Assembly (NCBI GenBank): GCA_963921195.1
Contig: OY992538.1
Coordinates: 84,567,904 to 84,631,903, forward strand
Direction of reading: 5' to 3'
Source: Pegoplata infirma
Taxonomy: Eukaryota; Arthropoda; Insecta; Diptera; Anthomyiidae
Length of the DNA stretch: 64,000 nt
A model generated the notes under the pieces. It did not search any database, was not told where the DNA came from, and was given only the letters and a program-made list of their open reading frames with translations. The position numbers and the translations under genes are program-made. Positions 44,201-54,693 of this stretch are shown piece by piece. Numbering within the stretch: position 1 is the first letter of the stretch; every line of letters begins with the position of its first letter.

Positions 44201-44785
44201 TTTCCGGATTTGGGCGATTTTTGCCATGAAGTTTATTTCTGTCTTTTATTATTTAACAAAATTTATTTTTTTAAATGAAAATATTTTTTTTTTAAGAAAT
44301 CTGAACAAAATTGAATTTTGGCGATATTTTACATCCGATTTGGCGACAAAGCCAAAAAAAAGTCTGGCAACCCCGTTAATATGACGAAGCAAAAAATGGA
44401 CACACACACACATGCTATATAAAAATAACCATTAATTCTTTTATTATTACTTAACGAACTTTTTTTAATTAAATTTAGATTTTGTTTTACATATTTTAAA
44501 GCTTTTTTGTAAAGATTTTTTTCCTTTTTCTCAGTTTTTTTTTTTTTCATTTCCGTTTTCTTTCTTATGGATCACACAAAATATGAGTTAATTTAGGGTT
44601 ATGTTGAAAAAAACGATGTGTTTTTTAGTAATTCGCTCATAACTTTTAAAATACTTAACCGATTTAAAAAAAAAAATACATCAGTTTTTGCCTGGGAAAA
44701 TTACGCAACTTTTGGTACCCCAAGCGTTTAAATCGGTTTCGGAGTATTGCCAAAAACGTGATTTCAACAGACAGACATACAGACG

Positions 44786-44817
<32 letters not shown>

Positions 44818-44960
44818 GACATCGCTAGATCGACTTAAAATCGATCAAGGATCATGAATATATATACTTTATGGGGTCCTAAACCAATATTTCAATGTGT
44901 TACATACGGAATGACAAACTTATATATACCCTCTATCACCAGAGTGGAGGGTATAAAAAT
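44201..44960 (+). mobile_element. DINE-1/HINE-like 3' part
   Basis: From about 44640: CGCTCATAACTTTTAAAATAC, GTTTCGGAGTATTGCCAAAA, ACAGACAGACATACAGACGG followed by a long (AGAC)n run, ACATCGCTAGATCGAC, TATATATACTTTATGGGGTC, TGTGTTACATACGGAATGAC, ending AGAGTGGAGGGTATAAAAA. The left end is missing. 44201-44640 is AT-rich with no gene. Confidence 0.65.
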
Positions 44961-45397
44961 TTAAAAATAATCAAAAAAATTAAAAGCCGAAAATCAAAAA
45001 ATGGCAAATTTTCGTTTTAGCTTGAAACAATTTCTGTGCTGATTTGCATTGCATTTCATAGACATATAAGTTGCGGTGGTCAAGTGGGGATACTTTTTTT
45101 TTAATTGCAGAAAAATGAGACTTAACGTTTGTGACCATATTTACCCGAAATTTCATCTTTTTCACACATAAATATTTTTTAGAAAACTCAACTGTTAAAC
45201 AAATAAAACATTTTTATGTCAGAATAACTTCAAAGTCCTGCACTTTGATCAAGGGGATAAGAAAATTACAGTTTTCTCAGCCCGCCCCTTTTGTAGGTGT
45301 GGTCCGGCAACGGCCCCGCCGACCCTCTAAAAAAACGCTATTTTAATTTTTTTTGACATTTTATAGGGCATTTTAGCAAAAATGCTAAAAATAAATA
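44961..45397. other. Gene-free spacer
   Basis: Includes a GC-richer patch, CAGCCCGCCCCTTTTGTAGG to CGGCCCCGCCGACCC (45278-45324), in otherwise AT-rich sequence. Frames of 61-71 codons on both strands are not supported. Confidence 0.35.
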
Positions 45398-45724
45398 CAC
45401 ACAAATTTTTTTTTCCTTGAACGACTTTCATAGTTATTGTTTCTGTAAAGACAGTCGAGCTCAGGCTCTAATTATAATTATGTATTATAATTTTTTGATT
45501 TATATATATATACAAATTCATACAATTTATTACTTTTTCATAATATTTATAAACTTTTTCATAGTATTTATGAAAAATGTTAAAAATTCTTAAATTTCAC
45601 ATATTATGATTTATTCATAAATACTATGAAAAAGTTTATAAATATTATGAAAAAGTAATAAATTGTATGAAATTGTTCATAAATACTATGAAAATCGTTC
45701 ATGGAAAAAAAAAAATTTTGTGTG
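45398..45724. mobile_element. 327-bp MITE with CACACAAA ends (TA duplication)
   Basis: CACACAAATTTTTTTTTCC at the left, GGAAAAAAAAAAATTTTGTG TG at the right, with TA on both sides (45396-45397, 45725-45726). Arms are inverted and full of TTCATAGTATTTATGAA words, similar to the interior of the MITE at 46107-47035. Confidence 0.75.
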
Positions 45725-45823
45725 TACGTAAATATGTACGTGTTTAGTATTAAAATTGAAAACAAAATATTTCTTTTTCAAGTTTTTATGCGTTTTTATA
45801 TTTTTAGCATTTTTTTTTCGATA

Positions 45824-45890
45824 ATACCGGTACCGGTATCGACGCACAGTGGGTTCGATGGTACCCAAAATGGCGATTAATTCATATAAG
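45824..45890. repeat. Left half of an inverted pair with 51459-51625
   Basis: ATACCGGTACCGGTATCGAC, GCACAGTGGGTTC, GATGGTACC and AATGGCGATTAATT recur at 51459-51560 as reverse complement (AATTAATCGCCACTTTGGTA CC, GAACCCAATGTGCGAC, GGTATCAGTAATACCG). The pair brackets 5.6 kb that includes a MITE, a DINE end and a hAT, so it may be the arms of an older host element. Confidence 0.55.
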
Positions 45891-46427
45891 CAGTAGTTTT
45901 AGAATATTATATTTTTTTATTGATGAACTAATGTAAACACGTAAAAGTACACATTTTGGAAAAAAAAAAATTAGAATTTTTTTTTTTTAACCTGTTAGGC
46001 GTTTTTTTGTTTTTCGGAAAAAAGGGTTATAGTTTACAATTTTTGCTGTAACTTTGGAATGAAAAGCGATAAATTTATAAAAAAAATGGAAATTTAAGTG
46101 TACATACACTGAAAGAATTATTGTTCATTATATCTATGAACAAATTTCATAAAACCAAATTCATAGAATCTATGAAATAATTCATTGGCTGAATGAATAT
46201 TCATTAGTATTCTGAAATATTTCATAGAATTTTATTCATAGATTTTATTAAATTCATAGAAAAAATTCATAGAATTAATGAATGTCATTCATAGAAGAAA
46301 ATGCCATCAATATGCCTTTTAATTTTTTTAATAATTAAAATAATGTTACAATAATTAAAATAGTTGAATAAATTTATTAAAAAAATAAAAAACAATAAAA
46401 AAAAACATAAAAAAAAAATATCATTGC

Positions 46428-46505
46428 TGCCCTGACCGGGGCTCGAACCCAAGACCTACCGGTTGAAGTGGTAATTGTCGACGCCTTAGCTATCAGCGCC
46501 ACCAA
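46428..46505 (-). repeat. tRNA-like segment, left arm of the MITE
   Basis: Minus strand: TAGCTAAGGCG (46482-46492) fits an A box and GGTTCGAGCCC (46439-46449) a B box, about 35 nt apart, as in tRNA internal promoters. The T arm TTGGGTTCGAGCCCCGG pairs well. The anticodon arm and acceptor are not convincing, so I call this tRNA-derived rather than a tRNA gene. Confidence 0.6.
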
Positions 46506-46675
46506 AGAAGAAAAATTTCGCCAACTAACGCTTGGTTTTATAACGCTTCATTTTTGTAAATATTTATTTTCTACAAACACACACACAGCTTTTGGCAGAG
46601 CATTGTGACAGAGCAAAAACACAAACTCAATATACTAATCAAATTTGATTTTAAGTGTTGTTACTTGTTTATATA

Positions 46676-46742
46676 ATTTAGCTAAGTGGCTAGAGACTAA
46701 GCTTCACGAACAACAGGTTCTCTGTTCGAATCTGGGTGGGGA
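46676..46742 (+). repeat. tRNA-like segment, right arm of the MITE
   Basis: TAGCTAAGTGGCTAGAG (46679-46695) and CTGTTCGAATC (46722-46732) correspond to the A and B boxes of the minus-strand segment at 46428-46505, in diverged form (B box first bases changed). It is the other arm of the same inverted structure. Confidence 0.55.
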
Positions 46743-47339
46743 TAAGTTAAAAACACATATACATTTTTAAAAATAGAAAATTGTAAATAAATAAAATAAT
46801 AAAAATAAATACAAATAAAATATAAAAAATAAAATTGAAATAATAAAATAAATAAAAATAGAATTGAATAATAATTTTTTTTTTTCCATAGCTTATGAAC
46901 TTTTTCATAGGTTTCTGGTTTCTATGAATTTGATTCATAGATCCTATGAAGGGCATCATTGGCTCACTTCTAATGATTTTTTTCATAGAATCAATGTACG
47001 TTTTCATAGCCGTAATGAACAAAATTCTTTCAGTGTAATGTGCTCTCAAAGTAATTAAAGACAGAACGCATAATATGTATTTATATTATTATAAATTTTA
47101 TTTAAAATCCAATTTTTGTTTTTCACAAAATCTCATAAATGTAAAAATTTATCTGAAAAAAGTGATTTATGTGAATATTATAGTTTTTTATTAACGAATT
47201 ATCATAAATACATAAAAACACAGTATTTTAGAAAAAAAAAAATTAACAAAATGTTTTTTTTTTTAATTTTTAGTCGTTTTTTTTTTTTGAAAAAAAAAAA
47301 ACACGAAACCCTTGAACATGTAATAAAGCTACAAAAAAC

Positions 47340-47918
47340 AATTGGTAGGGAGACTATAGCGGACACCTTCCCCTCGCGATAAACGTTGCCAAAAAAATTT
47401 ATGTCAGTTTTTGCACCTAATTAATAAATATTTATCATTATTTAGATTATTTTTTCTATAGACGCCCCCAAAAAGGGTCGGACCGAAAAAATTGGCTTTC
47501 TTGATCCCCCTTGCTTCAAATATAGGTCGATGAACTTCATATGGCATTAAAATGTTTCATTTATTGAACAAATATACAAATAAAACTTGTAAAAAAAATA
47601 TTTTTCTGGGGTAGTTTTAGTTCTTCAAGGGGGAACTTTTTCTCCGCTGGTCCGATTTTGCTCGTTCAAGAACTTAACCAGCCTATGACCATTATACATA
47701 TTTGTGACAAGCTTCAGGATTCTAGCTCTTGTTTTATGTACTTTATGGTGTGCTCAACAACAGACGGACAGATGGACACACGGTTAGTCACAGAATGTCT
47801 TAGAATCGATCAGTGATCAATAATATACACTTTATAGGGTCCTAGACCCATATTTCGATGCGTTACATACGGAATGACAATGTGAGTGTAAGCCCATACT
47901 GTAGTTGAAGGGTATAAA
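47340..47918 (+). mobile_element. DINE-1/HINE-like 3' part, split at its end by a hAT
   Basis: GACACCTTCCCCTCGCGATAA, GCCCCCAAAAAGGGTCGG, CAACAGACGGACAGATGGAC, GAATGTCTTAGAATCGATCA, GATGCGTTACATACGGAATG and GTAGTTGAAGGGTATAAA follow DINE order. The hAT at 47920-50918 lies directly in the GGGTATAAAC terminus. 47050-47340 to the left is AT-rich and without a gene. Confidence 0.65.
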
Positions 47919-48168
47919 CTAGAGTTTGCAAAACGATTAAAATCGTAATCGTAATCGCGATTAATCGCACCAATTAATCGTAATCGACAAAAAAATGATG
48001 CGATTACGATTAATATTTTTCTATGAAATACACGGTTTTTATAACGAATTTAAATCAGTTCCAAAATTTTTTGAAACCCATTTTAAAGTTTCTATTTAAA
48101 ATTATTTTTCAAAAAAAAAAAATTACTCTAAAAACGATTACCTTCGAAACAATTTCAAACAAAAATAA

Positions 48169-49978
48169 CACCGCTCTACAAGAAAATGCGTATTGGGTTC
48201 TGATAACTGAATTAGGTAGTATTTGGTGCGCTGATTCCAAATCTGCAACCCAATTTTTTCCATCACATCAGGATTTTGAGTTATTCGCGGTTAAAGGGGC
48301 AAAAAAGTGCCTTTTTGACCATTTTTGGAAGCCAATAAAATATGAAAGCGACATACGAACGACTTTATATTAAGCTCATTATAAAGTTTGGAATTTTATC
48401 TTCAAAATAAAGTAAAAATATTCTGAAATTTTAATTTTAAAAATGGTAAAAAAATATTTTTTTAATAACACCTTTTCAGACTTATTTTATTGTTTTTAAT
48501 AACAAAGTGTTTTCAAATTGACATAAAAAAACATACCAACGAACAAAGTTTTTTTAAAATAAAATGCATTAAATAATAAATAACAAAAAATATGGAAATA
48601 TAATGAAAAACGAAACATTATTAAAGTATATCCGATTTAAATAGATTTGGTGGATGGCTTTCTAAATTATATAAGAGGGTATTTATACACAGCCTTTTTT
48701 TGCTTGCAATAAAGTCTTGCAACTTTTTTTTTGTGGGCAAACGGGGGTGAAAAGAAAACGGGGTAGAAAAAAAATCACGATTTCTGTTTTCCTTCTTTTA
48801 TGCTTCTCACCCCCGATTGCCTTCAAAAAAAAGTTGCAAGACTTTATTGCAAACAAAAAAAGGCTGTGTATAAATACCCTCTAAGCAGATACCTTAGAAT
48901 GGAATGGTTAATTAAGTTTTTATTACAAATTAATTGGCAGTCAAATTTTTTCAATTTATATTGTTTTATAAATGTCAATGGCAATGTATTTCAATTTAGT
49001 AAATAGTTAAAATTTAATTACTCAATAAGCAAAGGGACAAAATAGGACAAGAGGAAAAATTTATTTCTACCTTTCTTTAAAATGTAATAACGAACTATTT
49101 GCGTTTGTTGACAAAAATGTAAAAATGTTAAAAGTATAAAATTATAGACAAATATTTGGACAAAAATTTTGAAGAAATATTCAGAAACAGTTTAGTCGAT
49201 ATTAAATCACGATTTCTAAAAGACATTTTTTTATATATTTTAATATGATTAACATATTCAATTCTTAAAGAAGAATTTGGTAATATAAATAATTTTTGTG
49301 TTTACCATCAGCATCGGAAGACGCAAAATCCCAAGACGGATACCAAAAAGTACGCCAAATTTCCCAATTTTTGAGCCCATTTGGTCAAAAACTTTGAATA
49401 TAAATTTATGTCAAAAAACGATATTTTTCCAACTTGGACCGCTTCTTGCCAACTGCAGTTCCACTACGTAAATTCTCCCACAATCAGCTCTTTAGTGGCG
49501 TTAGGCAAGTATTCCGACACAATATTCAAAAGTTTCTAATTTTCGGGACGCCTAATATACATAATATTTTTTCATTACCTGAATTTAAATAAAACTTTGT
49601 TTGTTGGTTTTCATATGTTTATTAAAAAAATACTTTGCGTTAAACAATATATATTTTCAAAATGGAGTTTTTTGTTTATGATTTTTTTACCATGTTGGAA
49701 AATTAAATTTCCAAATAATATTATCCTATCTTAAAGATTAAATTCCAAATTCTACGATAAACTTAAAACGAAGTCAATACCATGTCGCGTTCTTATTTTA
49801 TTCGTTTTTAAAAAGGGCCAAAAAAGCAGTTTTTCAACATTTTAACCGCGATTTACACAAAATCTAGATGTGATAGAAAAATTTGGGTTGCAGATTTGGA
49901 TTCAGTGCATCAAATATTATACCTTTTAGTTTCAATAATTCAAAACGCAGCGACAAACCTTACATTTGTAGAGCTGTG
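48169..49978. mobile_element. CACCGCTCTACAA-ended element nested in the hAT (TAA duplication)
   Basis: CACCGCTCTACAAG at the left, TTTGTAGAGCTGTG at the right, TAA on both sides (48166-48168, 49979-49981). Arms match the 22607-23308 element (AAAAGTGCCTTTTTGACCAT; TTCAACATTTTAACCGCGAT). It is longer than its relative because other sequences, such as the inverted repeat at 48667-48890 and the element A relative at 49310-49558, lie inside. Confidence 0.75.
48667..48890. repeat. 224-bp inverted repeat
   Basis: AGAGGGTATTTATACACAGC C, GCAATAAAGTCTTGCAACTT on the left half recur as reverse complement on the right half, ending GGCTGTGTATAAATACCCTCT. The centre is near 48780. Probably a small foldback element; no clear target duplication. 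Confidence 0.7.
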
Positions 49979-50926
49979 TAATTGATTCTGGAATATTAAG
50001 TAGAATCGATTGCAGGATGATATGATGCATTCTGGTACCGATTATTTGGAACGGAAAATTTTGATGGGTTGGCCATGATTCATTTAACTTGTTTGCGATT
50101 TTTCTTTCCTTTTCTCGTAATAGTCATTTAAATTTAAAGGAAAATTTCAATTCTGATATGAGTAAGTTTTAAAGAGTTTTGTTTTCAAAATATACTTAAA
50201 AGGCTTTGGTCGGAATTTAAACATGAAATTAAAAAAAAAAAAAATTAATTTTTTCATTCTTTGACCGCTGGTTGCCTTGTAAATTTTTTTCATAAATTTC
50301 ATCGCAATTAGCTCCTTCACTGGCCATCGGCAGGTATTCCGACACGACGCCACAGAAAATTTGATGAACTGGAAGCAGCTTTTGGAAAGGAATCTCGAGC
50401 CAAAGAGCGAATCCAAACCAGTCACAGTTTAGAGTACTCTTTAGTAGCACAGATAAAGAGCTATTAAGACGCAGTAAAATCATGTATCTTTTCAGTGCTG
50501 ATTGAAGCACTCTTGGAAAGCGCAATGGAAATGTGAGAAAATCTAGTATTTTTCTCCAAAAATCTTTTTGATGTTGAAGATGTCAAAAATTAAAGTATGT
50601 GTAAAATTTTATCAACAAAGAATTTTAATTATAAGTTTTAAAAAAATGTCTTAAAAAAGACTCTCAAGGGCGCTCGAGCGATCTTTCGATGCGCAATGAT
50701 ATACTAAAAAAGAGACTGTGGTTCCAAAATCTCGAATTATTTTTAGTGGGAAAGTTCGAAAGTTTGGTACTTTCTAAAATATAAATTTCAAAAGATTTTT
50801 TTTAAAGCTATTGAAACTCAAATTATTTAAAAAATTCGATTAATCGTAATCGCGATTAACGGCAAATTTTTTAATCGTAATCGCGATTATGAAATATCTC
50901 GATTATTTGCAAACTCTAGTATAAAC

Positions 50927-51458
50927 ACACATATAATGGTCTTGTTTAATAAATGATACCCAGACTTATTACACAAAAACGGGAATAGGAAAAAAGGCCC
51001 GGGCACTGTCTGTACTTTTTTTTCTTTTAAATAAAAGCTTATATCCTATACTTTTTTAAAATCCACAAAACTAAATCCAACTATTACTAACTTAATATGT
51101 GTGGCCCATTAAATGTGGAAAATATCCCAATTTCGGGTCCTTTTTAAAAAAATTATTAAAAATGTTAAGCCTTAATTTTTATAAACAAAAAAAAATTTGC
51201 AATTTAGTTTAATACCTGATGTTTAAGGTTTCATTATAAAAGATTTTCTTTTAAAAGGTTTAATACTACTAATAATCGCTTGAATTGTAAAAAATTTGAA
51301 TTTTTTTACTTTTTTTCAAACGCTACAATAATTTGCTAACTTTGACAGCTCACCGAAAAAAAAGTTAACAACATAGTTGATTGATTTTGATAACTAGTGT
51401 TGAAGAATTTTATCTACTTTTACCCCATACCAAACTTTATAACAAGAACTTCATTTAT
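50927..51458. other. Gene-free AT-rich spacer
   Basis: Follows the hAT right end. No element termini or reading frames are recognised. Confidence 0.4.
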
Positions 51459-51625
51459 AAATTTCAATTAATCGCCACTTTGGTACCATTTGAACCCAAT
51501 GTGCGACGTTTCGGTATCAGTAATACCGTAACCGATTCAACTCCAATACCGTAACCGATACCGAAATAAATAAAAAAACGATACAAATACCGATATCGAT
51601 ACCGTTATTCGTTTATTTTTATTTA
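51459..51625. repeat. Right half of the inverted pair with 45824-45890, ACCGATA-rich
   Basis: AATTAATCGCCACTTTGGTA and GAACCCAATGTGCGAC are the reverse complement of the left half; ATACCGTAACCGATAC words follow. Confidence 0.55.
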
Positions 51626-52713
51626 TTTAAAATTTTCTTGTTTATATCTATTTTTAAAAATTTATATCTTTATTACTAAAAAAATAAAAGGTTATAGATG
51701 ACAATTTTTGATGACATGATGAAATGTGTCATCATTTTTTTTCCGTTTATTTTGATGATATATTTCGTCACATTGAAGAAAAGCTTTATCAATATGATGA
51801 AATTTATCATCAAAATTGATGATAGAAACAGATTAAACCGTTTCTTCAATATGATAAAGCATTTTTCTCTTATAATTAGTGTGCCTTACTTTTTTATATC
51901 TTCCTTTTGAGCACTATTTTCTAAAAACAACTGCCTCAATTGTCATGAAACCCAAAAAAAAAAAACAATTTAATACTCTGCATTCCATCAGCGAACCTTT
52001 TACCAACAACAACATTTACACAGCCAATAAATCTGCTTAATATTGTATGAACGAAAGTAACATTATTTCATGTTGGCAAAACAGACAAAACTGAAATATA
52101 AAACGAAAAAATTAGCACTATGTTTGAGAACACATAAAACGTGAGTGAAATTTTAGACAAAATCAAAACTTATTTAAAAAATCAAAAAAAAGAAAATTTA
52201 AATCCTGACAAATGCAAAGGATGTATGCCTGTCTGCTAAAATTTATATATGTTTTTTTGTACCTAAACATTTACTTACAATAAGGTATCACTTATTAAAA
52301 ATTGGTGATCAAAAGAATTGGATGGAGCACAAAAAAAAATTTATTTGGGTTGTTGAAAATATTAGTTGATTACTGAATAAAAACAATTGGACTGTTTTTT
52401 AAATTTTTAATGTTTGAACTTAGAAAAAATCGACTTAGAAATATTTTTAGAAAATTGTCTATAAAAAATTTCATTCTCCAGATCGACCATCGTAGCACAT
52501 TTACTAATTACTCAATCTGGACGCTATCAAGCTTAAATTAAGGATTTAAAAACTACCTAGTTTAATCAATTTATTTTAATAAAAAATTATTAAAAAATTA
52601 CTCGAAATATTTACACACAATTGGAATTTTCTAATTTTAATGATCTTTTTCGAATTCAAATTAATCTTTTTCAAATTACGAATTCTTTTTTACGCATTAC
52701 ATTTGGAATCTTT
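51626..52713. other. Gene-free; short TGATGA-rich repeat
   Basis: 51700-51860 has repeated ATATGATGAAAT / TCATCATT words, like 39375-39430. The 70-codon frames are not supported. The rest is AT-rich. Confidence 0.4.
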
Positions 52714-52939
52714 TGTAGTGTGTTTGATAAGTCGGAGTTACTATACCTTCTGTATAGTAACTGTATGGTTATTTAATACCATAATATCCACACACGCCAA
52801 ACTTAACCGTGGGAATATGCTTGCATTGCATATTCCATATGTAAGTATTTAGGCATAACTTTAACAATTAATAAAATAAATAAAGCAGTTGATAATAAAC
52901 AATGAAGACAATAAGTGTTTACATGTTGATTTGATTACA
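52714..52939 (+). mobile_element. 5' LTR of a 412/mdg1-like retrotransposon
   Basis: Starts TGTAGTGTGTTTGATAAGTC and ends GATTACA, so the boundaries are TGTA...TACA as in LTRs. It contains AATAAAATAAATAAAG (a polyadenylation signal) and is immediately followed by a tRNA primer-binding site. 226 bp is short for this lineage, so the start could be further left, although TGTAGT suits the 412 type. No matching 3' LTR is in the window. Confidence 0.6.
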
Positions 52940-52957
52940 TGGCGACCGTGATAAAAT
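52940..52957 (+). promoter_or_regulatory. Primer-binding site, tRNA-Arg type
   Basis: TGGCGACCGTGATAAAA directly abuts the LTR end. TGGCGACCGTGA is the tRNA-Arg primer-binding site known from the 412/mdg1 lineage of Ty3/gypsy retrotransposons in flies. It would prime minus-strand DNA synthesis. Confidence 0.7.
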
Positions 52958-53865
52958 TATAAAGACAAAAAAAAAAAAACTGCAATCTTTAAAGACAACT
53001 ATTAAACCTGAAACAACATTTTCTATAAAGAAAAAAAAAAAAATTTTAAAAATATAAAAAAAAAAAAATAGTTAAATATTTACAAAATAATATTTTTATG
53101 CAAAAAAAGTTTTTAAAAACAAAAAATGAGTAGTAAAAAAAAAAATTTAGAAAGCTACTTTTAAACAATATTCTATGTGAAAATTTGTGTTTGTTAAAAG
53201 GAAAAATTCCAAAAGTTAGAAGAGTGAAAACATAAAGGAAATAAATAAAGTCCCGATGATCAAATATCATCGAAGATTGGTGTTGCACACACACCAATGG
53301 AACAGCAACATCAAGCTGTAAATCTACACTACAGCCATCGTTATCAGCAGCAGCACCTTTAAGCGACAACAAAGTTAGAATAAGGTATATATATAAATTA
53401 GGGCGGGTCGATTTTTTTTGTCAAAAATCGTATAGCAAAAACATAATCTACAAGAAATTCTAAGAACATTTCCCACAGAAACCATGTTTCTAAAATCAAA
53501 CCCTATACCGCGCCTAACGACATGAAGATTTGTCCGTCCGTCCATTTTTCATAAGCAAAACAGAGAACTTGACTCTTTTTTGGTGTTTGTGTTAATTCTT
53601 GGGCTTTGGTGTGCTCTGAGGTATATAGTAAAATTTTATTGGCAACATTTTTGTAGAACATTTCATCCCCACCCTCCCCCTCTTTCGAGGTGTTTTTTGC
53701 GATTTGTTAGAATAGAGCCAAAAAATACCGTTATGAGAGGGAGTTAGAGGGTAAGTATGTTTCACAAAAATATTTGCTATAATATTTTCTACAAAGTTGC
53801 TAAACATACCCTACACCTCAGATGTAAAGAAAACATAGTTTTATATACCGATATGCTGCAAGAAC

Positions 53866-53904
53866 ATATCCAGCGGCAATGTTTTACTAATTGCCGCTGG
53901 ATAT
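53866..53904. repeat. Conserved hairpin in hAT copy 2
   Basis: The same 15-bp stem (ATATCCAGCGGCAAT) and 9-nt loop as at 13887-13925, intact. Confidence 0.7.
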
Positions 53905-54104
53905 AATTCGAACAATTTTTGGGATTATGACCGGCAAATATATTAGATATAATCCCTGAAATGGAGAAATAAATAATTAGATTGATTTGTAATGAAAACG
54001 CCACAGACGAAAAATTATAGTAAAAAATTTTAACTATACATTGCTGCTTTTATCGTTAATCCATGATAATTTTACTACATTATTTATTTTATATTGGGCT
54101 GCAA

Positions 54105-54172
54105 TATATTAACATGTAGCGTGATACTCTGAAAGTAAGTGAAGGGGTTGTGGTTTCGATTCCCTCCAAAGC
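54105..54172 (+). repeat. tRNA-derived segment in hAT copy 2
   Basis: AACATGTAGCGTGATACTCTG then TGTGGTTTCGATTCCC; matches the copy 1 segment but the B box is GGTTTCGATTCC-like instead of GGGTTCGATTCC. This supports it being a relic carried by the element, not a maintained tRNA. Confidence 0.55.
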
Positions 54173-54279
54173 CTTTGTGTGTTAATTACAAGGGAAGCTG
54201 GTGCAGCGGATTTTTCTTAGCAAATAAAAGTATGTTGTTAAGGATCATACTGATATTTCGTCAAAAAAAAAAACACATA

Positions 54280-54693
54280 TGCTGTGTTTTTTAATAAGTG
54301 GATTTATTTTAGTATTAATCTTTTTTAGTTTAAAAGAAATAAATTAACATGCCAAAACAAATTCGGAATATTTTTTTCCGTAATCTACGATAAATAAGCA
54401 ATTATAATCCGAAAAAATAATAAAAAAATCTGGAAAATTAAAAAAGTTATAAATAAATCAAAATAAATCCAACTAAATTTTAGGATTTAATAAATCCATT
54501 TTGGATTAATTTTGTTTTATTTATAACTTTTTTCATTTTCCAAATTTTTTCATTATTTTTTCGGATTATAATTGCAAATTTATTGTAGATTACGGAAAAA
54601 AATATTCCAAATTTGTTTAAGTATGTTAAAATATTTTTTTAAACAAAATAAGATTAATCAGAAAATAAATCCACTTATTGAAAAACACAGCAA
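54280..54693. mobile_element. 414-bp palindromic MITE nested in hAT copy 2 (TA duplication)
   Basis: TGCTGTGTTTTTTAATAAGT at the left, ACTTATTGAAAAACACAGCA A at the right, TA on both sides (54278-54279, 54694-54695). Copy 1 has the empty site with a single TA near 11530 (CAAAAGTATCTAAGTG, reverse strand). Arms are inverted along their length (GATTACGGAAAAAAATATTC / GAATATTTTTTTCCGTAATC). Confidence 0.85.

Larger units (their letters stand above)
46107..47035. mobile_element. 929-bp MITE with CACTGAAAGAATT ends and two divergent tRNA-like arms
   Basis: CACTGAAAGAATTATTGTTC at the left, GAACAAAATTCTTTCAGTG at the right, TA on both sides (46105-46106, 47036-47037). Inner arms consist of TTCATAGAAT / ATTCTATGAA words. 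Two tRNA-like segments lie further in (46428-46505 minus; 46676-46742 plus), pointing outward. The middle, 46510-46670 and 46745-46870, is AT-rich. Confidence 0.8.
47920..50918. mobile_element. hAT-like element with TAGAGTTTGCAAA ends (GTATAAAC duplication)
   Basis: TAGAGTTTGCAAAAC and its inverted partner TTTGCAAACTCTA form the ends, and GTATAAAC is duplicated exactly (47912-47919, 50919-50926). Subterminal regions carry repeated AATCGTAATCGCGATTA words at both ends in opposite orientation. Nested inside are the element at 48169-49978 and diverged relatives of element A (49310-49558; about 50270-50350). The 92- and 98-codon minus frames at 50147-50525 overlap in different frames and show no hAT transposase motif I can defend. 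Confidence 0.85.

Noticed and set aside
46428..46505. Functional tRNA gene
   Set aside because: A and B boxes are present but the anticodon and acceptor stems do not pair convincingly, and the segment is an arm of a MITE.
47050..47340. Lys-rich ORF at 47116-47382
   Set aside because: It follows A-runs, has no domain, and ends inside a DINE.
50147..50525. hAT transposase C-terminal domain within the hAT at 47920
   Set aside because: Two overlapping minus frames exist, but no hAT dimerisation motif is visible and the sequence is better explained as a relative of element A.
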